DNA of 64,000 bases from an uncultured Bacteroidales bacterium (GTDB lineage: Bacteria > Bacteroidota > Bacteroidia > Bacteroidales > Muribaculaceae), in assembly GCA_902793405.1 (NCBI GenBank), contig CADBDH010000013.1:1-64000 (forward strand), in the 5' to 3' direction. Below the pieces are notes generated by a model. It was not told where the DNA came from. It did not search any database and saw only the letters and a list, made by a program, of their open reading frames with translations. The translations under genes and the position numbers were made by a program. This document shows, piece after piece, positions 40,938 through 48,872 of this stretch. Numbering within the stretch: the stretch's first letter is position 1; every line of letters begins with the position of its first letter.

Positions 40938-43616
40938 ATGAAGCGTAATCATTCAATGAAGAGAATCACCAATCATATTTTGGCATCAGTGCTGCTGGCA
41001 GTCATCGCCTTGCTGCCGCAGGCATTAAGCGCACAGGAAACGCGCACCGTCAACGATACCATCTATAATCCCAAGGTCATCTTCTCGGGTACCCCGTCGC
41101 AATATGAGATTGCGGGCATCCGTGTCGATGGCGTGGATAACTATGACGACAACATCATCATCGGTTACTCGGGCCTGGCCGTGGGTCAGCGCATCGACAT
41201 CCCCGGTGACGACATCAAGGCTGCCGCCAAGCGCTTCTGGCGGCAGGGCCTGTTCTCGAAGGTCCAGATTCTTGTCGAGAAGATCTATCAGGACCAGGCA
41301 TGGCTGGTGTTTAACCTGCGCCAGCAGCCCCGCGTGTCCGAGGTGAACTACAACGGCATGAAGAGCGGTGAGAAAAAGGACATCATCGAGCGCCTGAATT
41401 TCCAGCCCGGCAGCCAGATGACGCCCAACATCGCCGACCGCATCAAGCTCATTGTCGAGAAATACTATGCCAACAAGGGCTTCGGCCAGGCTACCTGTGA
41501 GGTTGTGCAAGTGCCCGACCTGAGCAAGCAGAACGAGGTCATCGTGAACATCAACGTTGACAAGCACGAGAAAATCAAGGTCCACAAAATTTACATCGAC
41601 GGCAATGAGGTGCTGAGTGACAGCAAGATCAAGCGTACGATGAAAAAGACCAACGAGAAGTCGAACATCTGGAAGATTTTCAGCCAGAAGAAGTTTGTCC
41701 AGAGCGACTTCGAGGCCGACAAGCAGCTGATCATCGACAAGTATAATGAAAAAGGCTACCGTGACGCCGTTATTGTCAAGGACAGCGTGGTACAGTATGA
41801 TGAGAAAAACGTTGACGTTTATCTCACTGTGAACGAGGGTAAGCGCTATTACATCTCGGACATCACTTGGGTGGGCAACACGGTTTATCCGTCGGTTATC
41901 CTGGACGATGTCCTGGGTATCAAGAAGGGTGACGTGTATAACCAGAAACTGCTGGCCAAACGCACCCAGGAAGATGACGATGCCGTTTCCAACCTGTACC
42001 TGAACAACGGTTACCTCTTCTACCAGCTCGTGCCCATCGAGAGCAAGATCGAGGGTGACAGCATTGAGCTGGAGATGCGCATGTTTGAGGGCAAGCAGGC
42101 CCGCATCAACAAGGTGGTCATCAACGGTAACGACCGCTTGTATGAGAAGGTGGTGCGCCGCGAGCTGCGTGTGCGCCCCGGCGACCTGTTCTCTAAGGAG
42201 GACCTCATGCGCTCGGCCCGTGAGATTGCCCAGACCGGTCACTTCGACCCCGAGAAGATGGACATCCGCCCCGAACCCAATGCCGACAACGGTACCGTTG
42301 ACATCATCCTGAACCTCGAGAGCAAGGCCAACGACCAAGTTGAGCTGAGTGCAGGTTGGGGCCAGACCGGTGTCATCATCAAGGCCTCGCTTAAGTTTAC
42401 CAACTTCTCGCTGCAGAATCTGCTGCACCCGTCGTCCTATAAGGGCCTGATCCCGCAGGGCGAGGGTCAGACCTTCACCATCAGCGCGCAGACCAACGCC
42501 AAGTACTACCAGGCCTACAGCGTCTCGTTCCTCGACCCGTGGTTTGGCGGCAAGCGCCCCAACTCGCTGTCGGTATCGGCCTTCTATAGCCGCCAGACGG
42601 GTATCAACTCGTCCTACTACAGCCAGTTGTACCAGAATGCCATGTACAACATGTACAACAACTATTACGGCATGGGTGGCTACGGTTATGGCTACGGCGG
42701 TTATGGTTATAACGGCTACAACTACTACGAGAACGCCTACGACCCCAACAAGTACCTGCAGATGGCCGGTGTGACGGTGGGCTTCGGTAAGCGCCTGAAG
42801 TGGCCCGATGACTACTTCACCTTCATGGCCAGCCTGAGCTACCAGTGGTATAGCCTGAAGAACTGGGAATACCTTTATTATATGAAGAACGGTGTGTCCA
42901 ACTCGATTGTGCTGGGCCTGACCCTGTCGCGCAACAGTATCGACAACCCGTTATATACCCGCAAGGGTAGCTCGTTCACGCTGTCGTTCAACGCCACGCC
43001 ACCTGCCAGCCTGTTCGGCAAGAAGAACTGGGAAGCTTTGAGCAAGAGCAACACCGAGGCCTCCAAGAAGGATCTCTACCGCTGGATTGAGTACTGGAAG
43101 CTCAAATTCCAGGCCCGCACCTACACGCCGCTCACCGACCCCGATGGCCGCTGGACGCTGGTGCTGATGACCCGTGCCGACTTCGGTCTGCTGGGTAGCT
43201 GGAACAAGTGGCTGAAGTCGCCGTTCGAGACCTTCTATGTGGGTGGTGACGGTATGACCGGTTCCTATACCTATGCTACCGAGACGATTGCCCTGCGTGG
43301 CTATGAGAACGGTGCGTTCACGCCCTACGGCTCGGAGGGTTACGCCTATGACCGCTTTGTGATGGAGCTCCACTTCCCGTTGATGCTCTCGCAGAGTGCG
43401 ACCATCTATCCGCTCGTGTTTGTTGAGGCCGGTAACGCCTGGACCCATGTGAAGGACTTCAACCCGTTCAATGTCAAGCGCTCGGCCGGTGTGGGTGCCC
43501 GCATCTTCCTGCCGATGATCGGTATGATGGGTATCGACTGGGGCTACGGTTTCGACACGGTCTTTGGCGAGAAGGGTGGCAGCAACTTCCACTTCATCCT
43601 GGGTCAGGAATTTTAA
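40938..43616 (+). CDS. bamA: Outer membrane assembly factor BamA
   Basis: An 892-residue Omp85 protein: signal peptide (ending LPQALSAQ), five POTRA domains (about 50-460, e.g. VNINVDKHEKIKVHKIYIDG) and a C-terminal 16-strand barrel (Bac_surface_Ag) ending in the Phe-rich signal HFILGQEF. It folds outer-membrane proteins. The barrel carries a Gly/Tyr/Asn-rich insertion at about 560-605 (MYNNYYGMGGYGYGYGGY and following), which should be an extracellular loop. The ATG at 40938, one base after uppS, is chosen; a second ATG at 40956 is possible. The skp genes follow. Confidence 0.94.
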   Translation: MKRNHSMKRITNHILASVLLAVIALLPQALSAQETRTVNDTIYNPKVIFSGTPSQYEIAGIRVDGVDNYDDNIIIGYSGLAVGQRIDIPGDDIKAAAKRFWRQGLFSKVQILVEKIYQDQAWLVFNLRQQPRVSEVNYNGMKSGEKKDIIERLNFQPGSQMTPNIADRIKLIVEKYYANKGFGQATCEVVQVPDLSKQNEVIVNINVDKHEKIKVHKIYIDGNEVLSDSKIKRTMKKTNEKSNIWKIFSQKKFVQSDFEADKQLIIDKYNEKGYRDAVIVKDSVVQYDEKNVDVYLTVNEGKRYYISDITWVGNTVYPSVILDDVLGIKKGDVYNQKLLAKRTQEDDDAVSNLYLNNGYLFYQLVPIESKIEGDSIELEMRMFEGKQARINKVVINGNDRLYEKVVRRELRVRPGDLFSKEDLMRSAREIAQTGHFDPEKMDIRPEPNADNGTVDIILNLESKANDQVELSAGWGQTGVIIKASLKFTNFSLQNLLHPSSYKGLIPQGEGQTFTISAQTNAKYYQAYSVSFLDPWFGGKRPNSLSVSAFYSRQTGINSSYYSQLYQNAMYNMYNNYYGMGGYGYGYGGYGYNGYNYYENAYDPNKYLQMAGVTVGFGKRLKWPDDYFTFMASLSYQWYSLKNWEYLYYMKNGVSNSIVLGLTLSRNSIDNPLYTRKGSSFTLSFNATPPASLFGKKNWEALSKSNTEASKKDLYRWIEYWKLKFQARTYTPLTDPDGRWTLVLMTRADFGLLGSWNKWLKSPFETFYVGGDGMTGSYTYATETIALRGYENGAFTPYGSEGYAYDRFVMELHFPLMLSQSATIYPLVFVEAGNAWTHVKDFNPFNVKRSAGVGARIFLPMIGMMGIDWGYGFDTVFGEKGGSNFHFILGQEF

Positions 43617-43706
43617 CGGAATTAACTTAACGGAATAAACCAACTGCGGCAATCGCAGTCTAAGAGTCGATAACAGAACAAACATTATATTTATAACGAA
43701 AGAGAA

Positions 43707-44219
43707 ATGAAACGTATAGCTTTAATCGCAGTGGCGCTTGTTGCCGGCTTCATGGCCGCCAACGCGCAGAAGTTTGCCCTCGTGGACATGGAGTATGTGT
43801 TGAAGAACATTCCCGCCTATGAGATGGCCAATGAGCAGTTGAACCAGGTGTCGCAGCGCTGGCAGCGTGAGGTGGACGAACTCAAGAAGGAGGCCGATAC
43901 CATGTACAAGAACTACCAGAGCGACATGGTCTTCCTGACCGATGACCAGAAGAAGAAGAAAGAGGCCGAAATCACCGAGAAGGAGAAAGAGGCCCAGCAG
44001 CTGCAGTACAAGTACTTTGGTCCCCAGGGCGAGCTCTTCAAGAAGCGTCAGTCGCTCATCAAGCCCATCCAGGACGATGTGTACGAAGCCTGCAAGAAGG
44101 TGTGTGAGGAGCGTGGTTTCCAGATGATCATGGACCGTGCCAGCAGCCAGAGCATCATTTTTGCCTCGCCGCGCATCGATGTGAGCAACGAGGTGCTCGA
44201 GAAGATGGGTTATAAGTAA
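43707..44219 (+). CDS. skp: Skp/OmpH periplasmic chaperone 1
   Basis: A 170-residue periplasmic chaperone with signal peptide (ALVAGFMAANAQ) and the Skp/OmpH pattern: a short beta start (KFALVDMEYVLKNIPAY), a long charged coiled coil (about 45-120, KKKKEAEITEKEKEAQQLQY) and a C-terminal strand (IIFASPRIDVSNEVLEKMG). Skp trimers hold unfolded outer-membrane proteins for BamA. It lies 90 bases after bamA. It is the most divergent of the three tandem copies and is followed by a hairpin and heptad array. Confidence 0.92.
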   Translation: MKRIALIAVALVAGFMAANAQKFALVDMEYVLKNIPAYEMANEQLNQVSQRWQREVDELKKEADTMYKNYQSDMVFLTDDQKKKKEAEITEKEKEAQQLQYKYFGPQGELFKKRQSLIKPIQDDVYEACKKVCEERGFQMIMDRASSQSIIFASPRIDVSNEVLEKMGYK

Positions 44220-44220
44220 T

Positions 44221-44275
44221 TCAAGTTTCGAATTTTCGAAACTTGAGGTCTAGGGTCTAGGGTCTAGGGTTTAGA
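44221..44275 (+). repeat. Hairpin plus heptad array behind skp1
   Basis: A perfect 12-bp stem (TCAAGTTTCGAA at 44221-44232 with 44235-44246, two-base loop) lies one base after the stop and is followed by three GTCTAGG units and one GTTTAGA (44248-44275). There is no T-run, so transcription into skp2 may continue. Confidence 0.85.
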
Positions 44276-44341
44276 GGGCTTTGGACCTGAAGTGAGAAAA
44301 AGAAATAATACTAGTATACTAACAAAACAATTTTTTTAGAC

Positions 44342-44854
44342 ATGTTTAAAAGATTTATGTTCTTAGCCGTTGCGGCTACCATGATGTGCCTTAGTGCACA
44401 GGCTCAGAAATTCGGTTACATCAACACCAGTGAGATTTTCAACGTGATGCCCGAGAAGGCCACCGCCGAGAATACCCTCAAGACTGCTAGCGATAAGTAT
44501 GAGGCCGAATTCAAGAACCTGCAGGATGCGTTCCAGAAGAAGATGACCGACTATGAGGCTGCCGACAAGGATGCCAGCACTCCCCAGGCCATCAAGGACC
44601 GCCACAACCAGGAGTTACAGGATGATTACGTGAAGATTCAGAACTTCCAGCAGACCGCTGCCCAGGACTTGCAGCGCCAGCAGGAGACCTTGCTTGCCCC
44701 CATCACCCAGAAGCTGCAGAACGCCATTCAGGCCGTTGGTGCCGAGGGTGGTTACACCTTCATCTTTGACCAGGCTGCCGGTGCCATCATCTACACGGGT
44801 ACCAATGCCGAGGACGTGAGTGCCAAGGTGAAAGCCAAGTTGGGCATCAAGTAA
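44342..44854 (+). CDS. skp: Skp/OmpH periplasmic chaperone 2
   Basis: A 170-residue periplasmic chaperone of the Skp/OmpH family: signal peptide (MFLAVAATMMCLSAQAQ), then KFGYINTSEIFNVMPEKATA, a coiled coil (about 45-120) and a final GGYTFIFDQAAGAIIYTG block. It is closer to copy 3 than to copy 1. A terminator at 44888-44930 ends the envelope operon here. Confidence 0.92.
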   Translation: MFKRFMFLAVAATMMCLSAQAQKFGYINTSEIFNVMPEKATAENTLKTASDKYEAEFKNLQDAFQKKMTDYEAADKDASTPQAIKDRHNQELQDDYVKIQNFQQTAAQDLQRQQETLLAPITQKLQNAIQAVGAEGGYTFIFDQAAGAIIYTGTNAEDVSAKVKAKLGIK

Positions 44855-44887
44855 TTGAAAAGGATAAACAATAATTTCTAGAACCAG

Positions 44888-44930
44888 AATTCCCTTGATG
44901 GCAAGCCATTGAGGGAATTTCGTTTTTTTT
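44888..44930 (+). terminator. Terminator of the envelope operon
   Basis: A 15-bp stem with two imperfect pairs (44888-44902 with 44905-44919, loop AA) followed by CG and a run of eight or nine T residues. Confidence 0.8.
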
Positions 44931-44965
44931 CACACCTGCATCATGCAGGAATCGAAAAAAGTCTC

Positions 44966-44973
44966 TACCTTTG
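44966..44973 (+). promoter_or_regulatory. -7 element of skp3
   Basis: TACCTTTG, 43 bases before the ATG at 45017 and just after the operon terminator, so skp3 appears to be transcribed separately. Confidence 0.5.
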
Positions 44974-45016
44974 CTTTCCTAATTAATTAATGTATATCTA
45001 ACCGATTGAAAAGAAG

Positions 45017-45523
45017 ATGAAACGGATTATCATGATAGCAGTGGCGCTGATGCCGCTCATGTTGATGGCACAGGCCAGGATTGGTATTGTCAATTCCCAA
45101 CAGTTGTTTGACCTCATGCCCGAAAAGGCTGTTGCCGAGGCCCAGCTCAAGGTGTTGAGTGACAGGTATCACGCCGAATACCAGCTGTTGCAGGCCGAGT
45201 TCGATAAGAAATATGCCGATTACCAGACTGTGGCCGCCGATGCCTCGATGCCCGAGACCATCAAGGAACGTCGCGTGCAGGAACTGCAGGAGAGTGACAA
45301 GAAGATGCGTGAATTCCAGCGCCGCGCAGCCGACGACATCGCCTCGCGCCGCGATGCGCTCACCAAGCCCTTGACCGAAAAGATCCAGACGGCTATCCGC
45401 CAGGCTGGCGAACAGGGCGGGCTGGACGTGGTGTTTGACACCTCCGTCACCCCCGTTGCCTATACGGGTCCTGCCACTATCGACCTGATGCCGGCAGTCA
45501 AGGCCTTGTTGGGACTGAAATAA
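45017..45523 (+). CDS. skp: Skp/OmpH periplasmic chaperone 3
   Basis: A 168-residue periplasmic chaperone with signal peptide (IAVALMPLMLMAQA) and the family layout: RIGIVNSQQLFDLMPEKAVAE, a coiled coil with a QAEFDKKYADYQ segment like copy 2, and the end block GGLDVVFDTSVTPVAYTG. Unlike copies 1 and 2 it has its own promoter and terminator, so its level could be set independently. Confidence 0.92.
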   Translation: MKRIIMIAVALMPLMLMAQARIGIVNSQQLFDLMPEKAVAEAQLKVLSDRYHAEYQLLQAEFDKKYADYQTVAADASMPETIKERRVQELQESDKKMREFQRRAADDIASRRDALTKPLTEKIQTAIRQAGEQGGLDVVFDTSVTPVAYTGPATIDLMPAVKALLGLK

Positions 45524-45542
45524 GGTATATAAAGAGAAAAAA

Positions 45543-45587
45543 AGAATAAACCCGCATCGGTAATCGATGTGGGTTTATTCTTTTTTT
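45543..45587 (+). terminator. Terminator of skp3
   Basis: A 17-bp stem with one G-T pair (45543-45559 with 45565-45581) followed by seven T residues. It lies between skp3 and the convergent tRNA-His. Confidence 0.85.
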
Positions 45588-45590
45588 GGG

Positions 45591-45665
<75 letters not shown>

Positions 45666-45695
45666 ATATATAGCGTTTTCTCTCAAACGCGGGTG

Positions 45696-45726
45696 CAAAG
45701 ATAATGCCATTTTTGTTCCTGTGCAA
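45696..45726 (-). promoter_or_regulatory. Promoter of tRNA-His
   Basis: TTG at 45724-45726 and TATCTTTG at 45696-45703 on the minus strand with 20 bases between; transcription would start about 25 bases before the mature tRNA. Confidence 0.6.
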
Positions 45727-45780
45727 GAATAACGTCAAAAAATTGAATGATTTTTTTGTTATCTGGAGGAAATTGAGGTG

Positions 45781-46971
45781 TTATCGTTCGACAATTTCGG
45801 CAGGAGCGATGCGGTCGCTGCCCTTGACGAACTGTCCCAACGAGAACACGCCGCGCAGGTTTATGTCGCTGTCCAGCAGCAAGATGTCGGCGTCCTTGCC
45901 GCGCTGCAGGGAGCCCTTGCGGTCGTAGATGCCCATGATTCTTGCCGGCGTCTCGCTGGCCATGCGCACGGCATCCTGCAGGGGCACATCGACGATGCGC
46001 ACCATAGTCTTGATAAGGCGGTCCATAGTGGCGATGCTGCCGGCGAGGGCGCTGCGGTCAGACAGCTTGCACACGCCGTCCTCGATGATGACGCGCGGGT
46101 CGAAAGCGTGTTCGCTTTCGCTGTCGGTCACAGCCAGGGCGTCGGTGCACAAGGCAGTGCGCTCCACTCCCTTCATGTGATAGACCAGGTTGAGCAGTGT
46201 GGAAGGCACATGGATGCCGTCGGCAATGACTTCGACAGCCATGTCCTCGAGCAGATAGACACTCTCGACGGTGCCTGCATGCTTAAACTCGCGCACGTTG
46301 TGGAAACCGGGCATGCCGTTGTAGAAATGGGTGGCCAGGGTGTAGCCAGCGTCCCAGGCCGCCTTGACGTGCTGATACTCGGCAGCCGTGTGGCCAATGG
46401 CAGCCACAATGCCCTTGCCCGTGATGTACTGGCCCATCTCGATGGATCCGGGCAGCTCGGGAGCCGTGTCCCAGCGCCTCATGCAGTCAAAGTCCTCGAC
46501 AATGTGACGGTATTCGTTGGGGTCGGGGATGCGGATGACCTCGGGCATTTGGGCACCGGCTTTGCTGGGGTTGAAGTAGGGCCCCTCCATGTGCATGCCC
46601 ATGATGGTGGTGTCGGGTTCACGCATCAGCTCGTCACACGTCTGGCAAGCCCGCTCCATCATGTCGATGGGCGAGGAGGACAGTGTGGCATAGATGGCCG
46701 TGGTGCCGTGGCGCAAGTGGGTGCTGGCTGCTGTCTCAAAGGCCTCGCGGGTGCACTCCTGGAAGTCACAGCCACCGCCGCCATGGCAATGAAGGTCGAT
46801 GCCGCCGGGCACGACATGCATGCCGTGGGCATCGATGGCCTTGTCCATGCCGTCGAGTTGGCGGCTGCTCTTGCTCACTTCCTTGACACGGCTACCCTCA
46901 ATGATGACCGAGCCACCATTGATCCACCCCTCGGGAGTGAGCACATGTCCGTTATAAATCTGAGTGAGCAT
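45781..46971 (-). CDS. nagA: N-acetylglucosamine-6-phosphate deacetylase
   Basis: A 396-residue amidohydrolase turning GlcNAc-6-phosphate into GlcN-6-phosphate plus acetate, for amino-sugar catabolism or wall recycling. The metal motif HxH is in GGIDLHCHGGGGCDF. Further conserved blocks are GMHMEGPYFNPSKAGAQ (Glu ligand), AIGHTAAEY, THFYNGMPGF, ADGIHVP, and the catalytic Asp in TDALAV. The ATG at 46971 is used rather than a TTG at 46977. nagB is not adjacent. Confidence 0.94.
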   Translation of the reverse strand: MLTQIYNGHVLTPEGWINGGSVIIEGSRVKEVSKSSRQLDGMDKAIDAHGMHVVPGGIDLHCHGGGGCDFQECTREAFETAASTHLRHGTTAIYATLSSSPIDMMERACQTCDELMREPDTTIMGMHMEGPYFNPSKAGAQMPEVIRIPDPNEYRHIVEDFDCMRRWDTAPELPGSIEMGQYITGKGIVAAIGHTAAEYQHVKAAWDAGYTLATHFYNGMPGFHNVREFKHAGTVESVYLLEDMAVEVIADGIHVPSTLLNLVYHMKGVERTALCTDALAVTDSESEHAFDPRVIIEDGVCKLSDRSALAGSIATMDRLIKTMVRIVDVPLQDAVRMASETPARIMGIYDRKGSLQRGKDADILLLDSDINLRGVFSLGQFVKGSDRIAPAEIVER

Positions 46972-47001
46972 AAACAACCTTTTTTATCCTTTCTTGAAAT
47001 G

Positions 47002-47009
47002 CAAATATA
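47002..47009 (-). promoter_or_regulatory. -7 element of nagA
   Basis: TATATTTG on the minus strand, 30 bases before the nagA ATG. The remainder of the 312-base divergent gap is A+T-rich with nothing else recognisable. Confidence 0.5.
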
Positions 47010-47283
47010 CGGCAATAATCGATAGGTTGTATGGGATTATTACATTTTTTTTGATTTCTTGACGAAAATTTGGTGTTTTTCTTCGCTGGTGACGGATTTT
47101 GTCTTAGGTTTTTTGTCTTGATTATCGGGGCATTTGTCAACATGATTGTGCCATTGGTCACGAAGTGGCTTGAGCGCATTTTTTTGTTTGAAAAATTCTG
47201 TTTTACTTTGCCATCAAACAAATTCGATATACCGCAATTGTTTATCATTTATTCACATTATTAATTCAAAAAACACCACAAAA

Positions 47284-47754
47284 ATGAAAAAGATTGTTTT
47301 AGCATTAGCGATTGCCCTGATGGGCACGATGGTAATGAACGCACAGCCACCCCGCCGCACCGACATGAGTCCGGAGCAAATGGTGGAAAGGCGAGTAGAA
47401 CGTCTGGACAAGGCTTTGTCACTGACGCCGGAACAAAAGACTGCAATCGCCAAGATCTATACCGAGGAGATGCAGACGATGGGCAAAGATCGGATGGCCA
47501 AGAAAGAGCACGCCGAGAAGCCCGATGAGGCCACCATGGCGGCCAAGAGAGAGCAGATGAAGGCTCAGCGTGATGCCACCCGGGCCAAGATCGAGTCGCT
47601 GCTGACCCCTGAGCAGGCTACCAAGTATGCCGAGTTGCAGAAGCGTGAGGGCAAGCGAGGACACCATGGCCCCTGGCACGGCGGTCAAGACAAAGCGCCC
47701 AAGAAGGGCGGCAACTGTGATGGCTGCGACAATGCTTGCAAGAAAGACAAGTAA
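47284..47754 (+). CDS. DUF4890 periplasmic protein (Spy/CpxP-like)
   Basis: A 156-residue periplasmic protein with a signal peptide (LALAIALMGTMVMNAQ) and the helical DUF4890 region, in which two LTPEQ-type motifs (LSLTPEQKTAIAKIYTEEM and LLTPEQATKYAEL) recall the LTxxQ motifs of Spy/CpxP chaperones. The C-terminus is rich in Gly, Lys, His and Cys (GHHGPWHGG, NCDGCDNACKKDK) and might bind metal. Probably an envelope stress or metal-related chaperone, by inference from CpxP. Confidence 0.85.
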   Translation: MKKIVLALAIALMGTMVMNAQPPRRTDMSPEQMVERRVERLDKALSLTPEQKTAIAKIYTEEMQTMGKDRMAKKEHAEKPDEATMAAKREQMKAQRDATRAKIESLLTPEQATKYAELQKREGKRGHHGPWHGGQDKAPKKGGNCDGCDNACKKDK

Positions 47755-47818
47755 TGGGCTAAACGAACTGTCTTGCAGGCGATATGAAATGAGATAATCG
47801 TGTGTGTGTTTTGAAAGT

Positions 47819-47861
47819 GGAGGGTATTTCCTGTTTGAAGGAAGTGCTCTCCTTTCTTTTT
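47819..47861 (+). terminator. Terminator of the DUF4890 gene
   Basis: A 14-bp stem with three imperfect pairs (47819-47832 with 47839-47852) followed by TTTCTTTTT. Confidence 0.55.
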
Positions 47862-47979
47862 GCCGGGTGGGGCTCCGTAGCCGTGCAAAAAGATTTAGAA
47901 GATGTTAAAAAGGGTGGGATTTTACTTAAAAATGAAGGATAGGGCGCGCAAAAATGGTGCTAAAATGAAAAAAAATTGC

Positions 47980-47987
47980 TACCTTTG
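47980..47987 (+). promoter_or_regulatory. -7 element of the glycogen-synthase-like gene
   Basis: TACCTTTG, 25 bases before the ATG at 48013. It excludes the open frame that begins at 47902. Confidence 0.5.
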
Positions 47988-48012
47988 CATTTATTCTAGA
48001 AGAGAAAGCAAG

Positions 48013-48816
48013 ATGGATGTAAAGAAAGTCTTATTCATATCGCAGGAAATAGCGCCCTACGTGCCTGAGCGCCGTTTGTCCCAGATTGGCCGCTTATTGC
48101 CTCAAGGCATTAAGGAACAGGGTATTGAGGAGCGCACGTTTATGCCAAAGTATGGCATGATAGCCGAGCGCAGCAACCAGTTGCATGAGATGATCAGGCT
48201 CTCGGGCATGAATGTGATCATTGATGACACCGACCATCCTCTCATCATCAAGGTGGCCACCCTGCAACAGGCTCATTTTCAAGTATATTTCATTTACAAT
48301 GAGGACTATTTTGCCAGCAGCCGCATCGATGAGCTGGAGATGAACTGCTCGATCGAGGACAACGATGAGCGCAGCATGTTCTTTGTGCGTGCCGTCATCG
48401 AGTCGATTCGCAAGATGCGTTGGGTTCCCGATATCATCCAGTGTACCGGATGGATTTCGGCCCTGGCTCCTGTTTACATCCGTGCGCTCTACGGCGACGA
48501 TCCCTCGTTCCGCGACGCCAAGATTGTGACCGCGTTGTTCAATGAGCAGCTGCCCAGCAGGCTTGATGCCCGCCTGGGCGAGAAGATGCGCCAGGACGGT
48601 TTGCCCAAGAGCGCCCTCAAGCCCATCATGGACAAGGAACTGGATTATGACGAGCTGATGGCCTATTCGTTGAAATACAGCGATGCCGTCATCACGTGTG
48701 AGCCTGGCGTGAGCGATGCAGTGCTCGAGGCTGCCGCGTCATTGCCCAAGTTGGACTTTGTCGATGACGACGATGTCAACAAGGTGACCCAGTTCTACTC
48801 GTCATTGTTTGATTGA
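48013..48816 (+). CDS. Glycogen/starch synthase N-terminal domain protein
   Basis: A 267-residue cytoplasmic protein matching only the N-terminal Rossmann domain of GT5 glycogen synthases (KVLFISQEIAPYVPE, PDIIQCTGWISALAPVYIRA, YSLKYSDAVITCEPGVSDAVL). The C-terminal nucleotide-sugar domain is absent, and the KxGGLxDV loop that binds ADP-glucose is replaced by PERRLSQIGRLLP. A classical synthase reaction is therefore unlikely. This short form is usual in Bacteroidetes, commonly next to a DUF4270 gene as here. It may be regulatory or act on another substrate; that is not known. The stop is TGA. Confidence 0.85.
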   Translation: MDVKKVLFISQEIAPYVPERRLSQIGRLLPQGIKEQGIEERTFMPKYGMIAERSNQLHEMIRLSGMNVIIDDTDHPLIIKVATLQQAHFQVYFIYNEDYFASSRIDELEMNCSIEDNDERSMFFVRAVIESIRKMRWVPDIIQCTGWISALAPVYIRALYGDDPSFRDAKIVTALFNEQLPSRLDARLGEKMRQDGLPKSALKPIMDKELDYDELMAYSLKYSDAVITCEPGVSDAVLEAAASLPKLDFVDDDDVNKVTQFYSSLFD

Positions 48817-48872
48817 GGCTCGGCGTCTTTTCGTTATTCTTAAATCAAATTGCTCTTATTCATTTCGAGAAT

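Noticed and set aside
41025-42428. 467-codon minus-strand frame opposite bamA
   Set aside because: A shadow with Leu/Val-rich meaningless composition; bamA has full POTRA and barrel signals.
47902-48012. Longer start of the glycogen-synthase-like protein
   Set aside because: A -7 box at 47980-47987 lies inside that extension, so translation must start at 48013.
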